A DNA stretch of 8,878 bases from UCB2 sp964475735 (lineage in GTDB: Bacteria > Chloroflexota > Dehalococcoidia > Tepidiformales > Tepidiformaceae). The stretch lies in contig CAYYYI010000111.1 of the NCBI GenBank assembly GCA_964475735.1, positions 1-8,878 of the forward strand. The letters run 5' to 3'. Below the pieces are notes generated by a model. The model was not told the origin of the DNA and searched no databases. It saw only the letters and a program-made list of their open reading frames with translations. Every line of letters begins with the position of its first letter. Position 1 is the stretch's first letter. This document shows, piece by piece, positions 4,421-8,878 of this stretch. The translations under genes and the position numbers were made by a program.

Positions 4421-4750
4421 ATGACCCGCCAGTCCCCTGAAGTCATCGCCCGCCTCCACGAGCTGTTGGGGGCGGGCGATGCCACGTCCGCGGCCGCCCG
4501 AGCGAACGGGCTCAGCTACTTCACCGCCAACTACTGGGCCCGCCGGGCTCGGCACGGCATCCCCTGGGCCGACCCCATCGGGCCCTACACCTGCACCGTC
4601 TGCGGCGAGCCCGGCCTCGGCTACGCCCGCGCCGATGGCGTCGCTCGCGAGGTCCACCCCGCGTGTGAGCCCGAGTGGCAGCGCCGCTACGCCGCCCACC
4701 GCCGCCTGAAACAGCCAGGTCGAGCTGCTAGCTCTCGGCCTCCAAACTGA
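4421..4750 (+). CDS. Helix-turn-helix plus zinc-ribbon protein
   Basis: A 109-aa protein with two parts. Residues about 6-45 (SPEVIARLHELLGAGDATSA, AARANGLSYFTANYWARRARHG) look like a helix-turn-helix of the homeodomain or resolvase-tail kind, with a recognition helix around LSYFTANYWARRAR. Residues 58-82 carry C58-x2-C61 and H79-x2-C82, a likely zinc site. The C-terminus is basic. It is the last gene of the rightward unit, 7 nt after the previous stop and without a clear Shine-Dalgarno, and it ends 23 nt before the end of the opposing late operon. A DNA-binding regulator of its own unit is the simplest reading. This is inference. Confidence 0.7.
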   Translation: MTRQSPEVIARLHELLGAGDATSAAARANGLSYFTANYWARRARHGIPWADPIGPYTCTVCGEPGLGYARADGVAREVHPACEPEWQRRYAAHRRLKQPGRAASSRPPN

Positions 4751-4773
4751 TAGCGGCTGAGTCGATGCCCCCT

Positions 4774-4905
4774 CTACCACCGCTCCCCGTAGCGAGTTCT
4801 GAGAGCGCCCCACAGTTCCGGGAAGGCGCGCTGCAGCACCCATGCGGGCGCCAGCGGCAGCGGTCCCACTCGCTGCATCTCCCTCGGGATGCCGGCCGCG
4901 GCCAT
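4774..4905 (-). CDS. Small hypothetical protein ending the late operon
   Basis: A 43-aa frame beginning MAAAGIPREMQRVGPLPLAP and ending in RTRYGERW, with strongly GC-biased third positions typical of the surrounding coding DNA. The start is uncertain. The ATG at 4905 has no clear ribosome binding site, and the frame stays open with protein-like codons to about 4926 (ANYPVYDR) and on to a TTG at 4986 that overlaps the membrane-protein gene. It could be an independent last gene of the lysis region or the remains of a longer protein. Confidence 0.42.
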   Translation of the reverse strand: MAAAGIPREMQRVGPLPLAPAWVLQRAFPELWGALRTRYGERW

Positions 4906-4933
4906 CCGGTCATAGACCGGGTAATTCGCCCCC

Positions 4934-5164
4934 CTACGCCCGCGCCCGCGCCGCCCGCACCAGGCTAATCCCCAGCGCGCCGGCAATCGTGGCTATCACC
5001 GCGTTCGCGCCGTCGGCGCCGGAGCGGATCGTCTCTTCGGCCACTTCCCGCCAGTAGCCCGTATCCCCGAGGCCACCCTCGGGGAACGCGGCCAGCATCT
5101 CTAGCGGCCCCTGCACCGTCACGAACAGGAACGCCAGCGCCAGGACTCCAATCGACAGGTTCAT
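4934..5164 (-). CDS. Two-TM small membrane protein, holin candidate
   Basis: A 76-aa protein with a hydrophobic segment at residues about 3-25 (LSIGVLALAFLFVTVQGPL) and a second at about 52-70 (ANAVIATIAGALGISLVRAA), separated by a soluble acidic loop and ending in a short Arg-rich tail. Size, topology and a charged C-terminus fit phage holins, which form pores that release the endolysin. The gene lies immediately downstream of the M23 lysin gene. A very strong GAGGAGGAG before the ATG (5164) sets the start. No family-level holin signature is recognised, so the role rests on topology and context. Confidence 0.72.
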   Translation of the reverse strand: MNLSIGVLALAFLFVTVQGPLEMLAAFPEGGLGDTGYWREVAEETIRSGADGANAVIATIAGALGISLVRAARARA

Positions 5165-5177
5165 CTCTTTCTCCTCC

Positions 5178-5849
5178 TCAGGGCACCGTTATCCCGGCGC
5201 CCGCGAGCGCAGCGCGCCAGCGGTGCAGCAGGTCGTTCGTGCCGTAGGTCTGCGCCTTGATGCCGTCCCACTCGGCAACCATCGCCGCCACCCGCGCCGG
5301 TTGCGGACCCAGGCAGTCCGCCAGCGGGATGTTCCCGCCGCCCACCCAGGCGGCCACCCCCGCGTCGCCCCCGGCGATCATTGCCTCCAACCGTTCGAGC
5401 CGTTGAAACAGAGCCATCCTCTCGGCCTCCTCTACCAGGTAGTCCCGCGGGTCGGCGAACAGTCCCTCGTTGCCGGGGAACCGCGGGAAAAGCTTCCTCC
5501 GGCACATCGCCCAATGGACGTGTCTCCCACCCGGCCCCGAGGGCACCGTGTAACCCGTGTAACCCATGAGTCCCAGCCGCTGCCCCGGTTCGACGTACCC
5601 GTCGGCCGCGAGCGCGAACTCCTCCAGGTGGGCGACCAGCGAGTACCAGCCGTCCCCGTGGTCGAGCACCACATGGTTCCCGAACGAGCCATCGCCGAAG
5701 CCGTCCCCGGGGAAGTGGCGCTCCGCGTAGCCCCCGGCCGCGGCGTAGACCGGGACCGGCCGCGTATCGGCGATATCGACGCCGCCATGCCCGGCGCCGA
5801 ACCCCTGGGTGATCACCCCGTCGCACGGCAGATCCAGGTACTCAGGCAC
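5178..5849 (-). CDS. M23-family metallopeptidase, probable endolysin
   Basis: A 223-aa protein predicted to cut peptide cross-links in cell-wall peptidoglycan. Numbered from the GTG start, the LytM-type zinc ligands are visible as H21-x3-D25 (HGGVDIA) and H112 of H110-V-H112-W. Another conserved His is in LVAHL (H74), and the typical strand GNHVVLDHGDGWYSLVAHL lies at about 57-75. From about residue 150 the protein continues as a helical region (EEAERMALFQRLERLEAMIA) of unknown role, possibly wall binding. There is no signal peptide, so release through a holin is expected. The GTG at 5849 is preferred (GGAG 10 nt upstream, 8-nt overlap with the previous gene); a TTG at 5867 is an alternative. 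A virion-associated wall hydrolase is also possible. Confidence 0.87.
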   Translation of the reverse strand: MPEYLDLPCDGVITQGFGAGHGGVDIADTRPVPVYAAAGGYAERHFPGDGFGDGSFGNHVVLDHGDGWYSLVAHLEEFALAADGYVEPGQRLGLMGYTGYTVPSGPGGRHVHWAMCRRKLFPRFPGNEGLFADPRDYLVEEAERMALFQRLERLEAMIAGGDAGVAAWVGGGNIPLADCLGPQPARVAAMVAEWDGIKAQTYGTNDLLHRWRAALAGAGITVP

Positions 5850-5940
5850 GGAGGGACTGCTCCACAATCTCTTCCAGGCGGCGCCGGATATCGTCGCGGA
5901 TGGCCCGGTTCCCGGCCTGCAGGTCCTCTACCCACGACAT
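5842..5940 (-). CDS. 32-residue peptide between membrane protein and lysin
   Basis: A tiny frame encoding MSWVEDLQAGNRAIRDDIRR and then RLEEIVEQSLRA, predicted to be a single charged amphipathic helix. GGGAG 6 nt before the ATG and the overlap of its end with the lysin start support translation. The reading frame stays open upstream to 6531, but that part is a shadow of the two preceding genes. Function unknown. It may help set lysin expression by coupling or act in the lysis complex. Confidence 0.6.
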   Translation of the reverse strand: MSWVEDLQAGNRAIRDDIRRRLEEIVEQSLRA

Positions 5941-5963
5941 GCGCCGCTCCCACTCCGCACACG

Positions 5964-6266
5964 TCAGGACGGCGGCGGGTTCGACACCTCCACCCGTGCC
6001 AACAGCGATCGCAGGCGCTCCAGTTCCGCCCGGTCCCGGAGGCTCTCCGCCTCTACCGCGCGCAGCCGGGCCAGTTCCTTCTCCATCCAGCCGATGATCC
6101 GCCAGTCGCCCGCGAACACCTGCTCCGCGTTCGAAGTCGCCACCTCGCCGCTCTCCCGGCGACGCTGGGCCCGGTGATTCAGCCAGGCGCTCAGCCAGCC
6201 CCCGAACGCCCCGATCAGCCCCGTCGCGATCATCGGCAAAATGGCGATGAATCCACTTCCAGACAT
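5964..6266 (-). CDS. Membrane protein with coiled-coil tail
   Basis: A 100-aa protein. Residues about 5-29 form a Gly-rich hydrophobic segment (FIAILPMIATGLIGAFGGWL), followed by a basic stretch (NHRAQRRRES) and a long Glu/Arg/Leu-rich helical region (about 50-93) with coiled-coil character. The start at 6266 has GGAGG 9 nt upstream. It lies two genes before the lysin, so it is a second candidate for a lysis-cassette membrane protein. The single N-terminal anchor and cytoplasmic or periplasmic coiled coil also resemble spanin-like or other phage membrane accessory proteins. The role is inferred from topology and position. Confidence 0.7.
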   Translation of the reverse strand: MSGSGFIAILPMIATGLIGAFGGWLSAWLNHRAQRRRESGEVATSNAEQVFAGDWRIIGWMEKELARLRAVEAESLRDRAELERLRSLLARVEVSNPPPS

Positions 6267-6272
6267 GCATCG

Positions 6273-6632
6273 TTACCTCCCCTCGCCCGTAGGTTTGCCA
6301 TCGCCCCGGCCGGCCGCCTCGATGATGGCCGCTAACGCGTCTGACCGGATGCGCCCCATCTCGACGCGCTCCAGGGCCAGCCGCTCCATGCTCTCCGCCT
6401 GCAGCCGCGCCATCACCCGCTGGCGAACGCGCTCGATGCGGGCGTGGTCCTCGGGCGTCAGGTCGATGCTGAGCGGGCCGATGATATCCACGTCGAAGCG
6501 CCCCTGCTCGGCCAGGGCAACCGACGCCCACAGAGCCGTCTCGCGATCGTCACAGTCCAGGAGGTAGATCTCCCCTCGCGGGGAGCACCGCCAGGTGAGC
6601 GTGTAGATCTCGAGTTCGGACGCGTCGATCAC
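6273..6632 (-). CDS. Hypothetical protein, 119 aa (GTG start)
   Basis: Not recognised. The first half looks beta-rich (ELEIYTLTWRCSPRGEIYLL, FDVDIIGPLSIDL). The second half is a long helix with regular charge (EDHARIERVRQRVMARLQAE, MERLALERVEMGRIR). GTG at 6632 is chosen because GGAGG sits 8 nt upstream and it overlaps the stop of the previous gene (GTGA). The frame upstream of it is a shadow. Its TAA stop lies inside the leader of the next gene. The place between virion-type and lysis genes suggests a small tail-end or assembly protein. Confidence 0.68.
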   Translation of the reverse strand: MIDASELEIYTLTWRCSPRGEIYLLDCDDRETALWASVALAEQGRFDVDIIGPLSIDLTPEDHARIERVRQRVMARLQAESMERLALERVEMGRIRSDALAAIIEAAGRGDGKPTGEGR

Positions 6633-7054
6633 GTCGCTGCCCTCCACGCCGCGAGCAGCCGCTTGGCCCGTTCGTACTCCGCTGTGGCGAGCGCCGCGAC
6701 CGCTGTTTTCGCAGCCGCCGGGAGGTTCGTGTCCGCCGCCGCCTTCGTGGAAAACCACTCCCACGCCTGAGCTTCCTGAACCTGTTCGTCCAGCAGGTCG
6801 CGCAGCGCCGCTTTGCCTGCGGCGACTGTTGGTTCAAGCCGCTGCTTGCGCGGCTGTTGGGCGATTAGTTCGTCGTCTGTGGGCGGGGGAATTGGCTCCA
6901 CCGCCCGCGTTGCCGCGTTCCAACGGTGGGTGCGAAACGAGGGTTCGCCCGTTAGCGCGAGAGCCGTTAGTTCCACTGGCAGGGGGTCGGCCACTTCCGT
7001 TCCCACGCTCACCAGTTCGCCATTGTCGCTGCGATGTACTGCGTACCACGTCAT
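6629..7054 (-). CDS. Probable phage virion or tail-associated protein, 141 aa
   Basis: The N-terminal half (MTWYAVHRSDNGELVSVGTE, FRTHRWNAATRAVEPIP) is beta-strand-like. It resembles short proteins found at the end of phage tail gene clusters, where a WYAV start and a W-x-A-x2-R-x-F/V-type motif recur. The C-terminal half is Ala-rich and helical (AGKAALRDLLDEQVQEAQAW). AGGAGG lies 8 nt before the ATG at 7054. It follows the 185-aa protein with a gap of 12 nt in the same operon. The tail-associated role is inferred from context and general appearance, not a named family. Confidence 0.68.
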   Translation of the reverse strand: MTWYAVHRSDNGELVSVGTEVADPLPVELTALALTGEPSFRTHRWNAATRAVEPIPPPTDDELIAQQPRKQRLEPTVAAGKAALRDLLDEQVQEAQAWEWFSTKAAADTNLPAAAKTAVAALATAEYERAKRLLAAWRAAT

Positions 7055-7066
7055 AGGTTCACCCTC

Positions 7067-7624
7067 CTACAGCGCCACGAGGTCGGACTGGTTGACGTAG
7101 AGCAATTTTACGTCATCGGGTCCCCACGTCGCGTTGGCCAGCCGCGTGCGAACGGCAATGCGAGTGCCGCTTGCCACCGCAACCGGGTATGGCAGCAGGT
7201 AGACGGCCCCTTTGTCGCGGTCGTTTGTGTAGGAGATCACGTGCCCTGGCAGCGTGCTAACCACTGTTTCAGACCCTGCGCCGCCCGTGCCGATGTCCAG
7301 TTCAAACTCCACCACAAAAATCGAGGTTCCGGCCGAGGCCGTGTTGAACTTTACGCCGACCAAGTAGATTGCCGCTGCCGTGCTGGCAACAACTTGCGCC
7401 CATGAGTTGTTTGCCCACGACCCCGACGTCAAACTAGGGTCTACCCCCACCGCCGCCGCCGGGTACACCTGGTACCCGCTGCCAGAGACCTTCTTTGCAC
7501 CGCCCGCCCGGTTGGCGAGGTATTCCAGCCGCTCCAGAACGTTCCCGTCGATGTCCTCGCTCACGCTCCGCGAGAACCCCTCACCCTGCAGCGCGATGTA
7601 GTTGAGCAGGTCCTGCACACTCAT
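7067..7624 (-). CDS. Virion-type hypothetical protein, 185 aa
   Basis: After a short helical start (MSVQDLLNYIALQGEGFSRS) the protein is dominated by Thr/Ser/Gly/Val-rich beta-type sequence (VVASTAAAIYLVGVKFNTAS, AGTSIFVVEFELDIGTGGAG, VAVASGTRIAVRTRLANA). This suits a beta-sandwich exposed on a phage particle, such as a head decoration, tail fibre or receptor-contact domain. There is no signal peptide. The ATG at 7624 has GAGGAG 8 nt upstream and follows the stop of the previous gene by 2 nt. Exact identity could not be assigned. Confidence 0.72.
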   Translation of the reverse strand: MSVQDLLNYIALQGEGFSRSVSEDIDGNVLERLEYLANRAGGAKKVSGSGYQVYPAAAVGVDPSLTSGSWANNSWAQVVASTAAAIYLVGVKFNTASAGTSIFVVEFELDIGTGGAGSETVVSTLPGHVISYTNDRDKGAVYLLPYPVAVASGTRIAVRTRLANATWGPDDVKLLYVNQSDLVAL

Positions 7625-7626
7625 CC

Positions 7627-7965
7627 CTACGTCTCCTCAAAGCCGCTGACGAAAATCGCCACGTCTGCGCCGCTCGCGAGCCCCTGGATGGTGTCCCCGG
7701 CCTCCAGCCACGAGTTGCATGGCAGGATGATGGGCACCCCCTGGGGCAGGTCGAACGCCTCCATGATCGTGTTCACCCCCGCGCCCGCGCCCGTGTCCGC
7801 GCTGTCGCCGCTCTCCACGTAGTGCAGCGTCGCCGTCCGCGCCGCCCCCGCGGCATTGCACAGCCATATCTCCGTGACGCGCGTCTTTGTCGAACCGGGC
7901 ACCGTGTAGAGCGTCCCGTTCGACGTGGGCAGCTCCGCGTTCACGAGTTGCTTCGCCGTCAGCAT
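7627..7965 (-). CDS. Virion-type hypothetical protein, 112 aa
   Basis: A compact beta-rich protein (TLYTVPGSTKTRVTEIWLCN, AARTATLHYV, GVPIILPCNSWLEAGDTIQG, VAIFVSGFEE). Its pattern resembles small beta-sandwich proteins found among phage structural genes, with an LEAGDTIQG turn near the C-terminus that recurs in such proteins. The ATG at 7965 has an AGGGGG site 8 nt upstream. That ribosome binding site lies exactly opposite the -10 box of the divergent HNH gene. A structural role is inferred from composition and position. Confidence 0.72.
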   Translation of the reverse strand: MLTAKQLVNAELPTSNGTLYTVPGSTKTRVTEIWLCNAAGAARTATLHYVESGDSADTGAGAGVNTIMEAFDLPQGVPIILPCNSWLEAGDTIQGLASGADVAIFVSGFEET

Positions 7966-7973
7966 GGTATAAT
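7965..7973 (+). promoter_or_regulatory. Extended -10 promoter of the HNH gene
   Basis: The sequence is TG-G-TATAAT, a perfect extended -10 (TATAAT at 7968-7973). The expected transcript start, about 7 nt downstream, coincides with the A of the HNH ATG at 7980, predicting a leaderless message. No good -35 is seen, which an extended -10 does not require. Confidence 0.65.
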
Positions 7974-7979
7974 CCCCCT

Positions 7980-8600
7980 ATGAAAACATGCCGGAAGTGC
8001 GGCACTGAGAAGCCGCCGGATGCATTCTCCAACGACCGAAGCCGCTTGGACGGCAAGTTTCCGTGGTGCAAGGAGTGCCACTACGCGTCCAAGCGTCCCC
8101 GGGCCCGCGAATACATGCGCGAGCGTTACCATGCCGACCCTGACTTCCGCCGCCGGACCCACGAACGGCGGAAAGAGTGGGGGCGGCGGAACCCTGAGGC
8201 GATTGCCGCATGGAATAAGCGGTGGAGGGAGGAAAATCCAGAGCGCGCTCGCGATTACAGTCGCCGCTGGGAGGAGCTCAAACCGGAAGAGGCCGCGAGA
8301 AAGCGCCATGAATGGTTGTCCAAACACCCCGACTACCACCGCGACTACCGGCAGAAGCAGCGAGAGGCTGCGCCGGAGGCCTTCCGGGCAGTTCAGCGGG
8401 CTAAGGGGGCTGTAGAGCGCGCGGTGAAGCGTGGTCAATTGGTGCGCCCGTCTGTGTGTGAGGAGTGCGGAACTACACCCAAGCGCATTGAAGCGGCCCA
8501 CTACGACTACCGCGCGGAAAACCATCTGCGAATCCGCTGGCTGTGTGTGAGCTGCCATCGCAAGTGGGACCGAGGAGCAGGGCGCCGATTTGTTCACTGA
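7980..8600 (+). CDS. HNH endonuclease, probable free-standing homing-type element
   Basis: A 206-aa protein. An N-terminal zinc site C4-x2-C7 and C30-x2-C33 is followed by a long, very basic helical middle with repeated NPE/KPE/HPD-W-R units (about 55-125) that probably track DNA. The C-terminal HNH-like fold (about 159-206) has C160-x2-C163, H174-Y-D-Y, the RWLC segment, and C189-x2-C192-H193. It resembles phage HNH nucleases with the AHHxDY...WLCxxCH pattern, but the first His of the HH pair is Ala and the distal His is replaced by W-D-R. Activity is therefore uncertain. It is the only plus-strand gene inside the minus-strand late operon, filling the space between a stop at 8602 and a start at 7965. 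Its codon use looks richer in A than that of its neighbours, suggesting transfer. No Shine-Dalgarno; leaderless from an extended -10. Confidence 0.85.
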   Translation: MKTCRKCGTEKPPDAFSNDRSRLDGKFPWCKECHYASKRPRAREYMRERYHADPDFRRRTHERRKEWGRRNPEAIAAWNKRWREENPERARDYSRRWEELKPEEAARKRHEWLSKHPDYHRDYRQKQREAAPEAFRAVQRAKGAVERAVKRGQLVRPSVCEECGTTPKRIEAAHYDYRAENHLRIRWLCVSCHRKWDRGAGRRFVH

Positions 8601-8601
8601 G

Positions 8602-8820
8602 CTAGCCTCCCGCCGCCGCGCCGTAGTACCAGATCGCCTTCGGGTCCGCCACCGCCATCGTCCCGCCGTCCCCGGCGTCGCCGTCGTGGTTGTGCTGCGT
8701 GCCCAGCCAGTAGATGGGCGCGAGGACGTTGTCCTCGAACTGATCCGTCCGCAGGAAATCGCCCGACTCGAACAGCTCCGTGTCCGGGTCCTGCCATGTT
8801 GCGCTCGGCGGCGTCGGCAT
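8602..8820 (-). CDS. Virion/tail-type hypothetical protein, 72 aa
   Basis: A small acidic protein with LGTQHNHDGDAGDGG (about 39-53), an N-H-D-G motif of the kind found in tail-fibre and receptor-binding proteins that bind metal or form trimers. It ends in IWYYGAAAGG. The ATG at 8820 has GAGGAGG a few bases upstream. The stop is two bases from the end of the opposing HNH gene. Before HNH insertion it probably lay directly before the 112-aa protein. The tail role is inferred. Confidence 0.66.
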   Translation of the reverse strand: MPTPPSATWQDPDTELFESGDFLRTDQFEDNVLAPIYWLGTQHNHDGDAGDGGTMAVADPKAIWYYGAAAGG

Positions 8821-8831
8821 CCTCTACCTCC

Positions 8832-8878
8832 TCACCACGCTATCCGGTCGTAGCCCACGGTCGCCGCCGCGGGCGCTA
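8832..8878 (-). CDS. 3' end of a gene cut by the right edge
   Basis: The last 14 codons of a minus-strand frame read APAAATVGYDRIAW and then stop at 8834-8832, just before the GAGGAGG of the next gene. The frame and spacing suit the preceding gene of the late operon. Too little is visible for a function. Confidence 0.5.
   Translation of the reverse strand, partial: APAAATVGYDRIAW

Noticed and set aside
4750..4774. Bidirectional terminator between the convergent units
   Set aside because: No stem of meaningful length was found in the short gap between the two stop codons.
5223..6335. Long plus-strand open frame opposite the lysin region
   Set aside because: Antisense to the M23 gene with its recognisable zinc ligands; no domain visible in the plus-strand translation.
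5941..6531. Upstream part of the minus-strand frame that ends at 5842
   Set aside because: It overlaps two better supported genes (6273-6632 and 5964-6266). Only the last 32 codons have their own ribosome binding site.
7959..8597. Minus-strand frame of 212 codons opposite the HNH gene
   Set aside because: The plus strand carries paired Cys motifs and an HNH signature; the antisense translation has none.

Overview
This GC-rich window looks like part of a double-stranded DNA tailed phage or prophage (Caudoviricetes-like) of a GC-rich bacterium. The signs are a RecT/Bet-type annealing protein, an M23 peptidase of endolysin type next to small membrane proteins, repetitive virion-like proteins, an HNH endonuclease, a tRNA gene, a tyrosine recombinase remnant, and tight gene packing with strong AGGAGG ribosome binding sites. 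The host cannot be fixed from the sequence. A thermophile-rich phylum such as Chloroflexota, or an actinobacterium, would fit the composition, but this is only a guess.

Layout. (1) Positions 1-3398, minus strand: an early/recombination operon read right to left. It starts with a ribbon-helix-helix regulator (3398) under a near-leaderless promoter. It continues through small unknown, KGG-like, zinc-binding and one-TM proteins to recT (1153-176), then a gene cut by the left edge. Most junctions are ATGA, GTGA or TGATG overlaps, implying translational coupling. A CAT-anticodon tRNA (2480-2555) lies inside one of these reading frames. (2) Positions 3399-3806: a control region with the minus promoter and its inverted repeat, the C-terminal end of a tyrosine recombinase (plus strand, no N-terminal part), and a TTGACA promoter followed by a hairpin. 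(3) Positions 3807-4750, plus strand: three small genes, two unknown and a helix-turn-helix/zinc protein. (4) Positions 4774-8878, minus strand: a late operon read right to left. Virion/tail-type proteins come first (right edge to about 6629), then a 119-aa protein, a one-TM coiled-coil protein, a 32-aa peptide, the M23 lysin, a two-TM holin candidate and a 43-aa terminal ORF. (5) Positions 7980-8600: an HNH endonuclease gene inserted in the opposite orientation within the late operon, with its own extended -10 promoter and an ATG at the predicted transcript start.

The divergent control region probably separates the leftward recombination operon from a rightward three-gene unit, in the style of a phage switch. 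The late leftward operon carries structural and lysis functions; its promoter lies beyond the right edge. No stretch longer than 300 bases lacks a gene. The longest gap (3665-3806) holds the plus-strand promoter and leader hairpin. No CRISPR array, rRNA or complete insertion sequence was seen.
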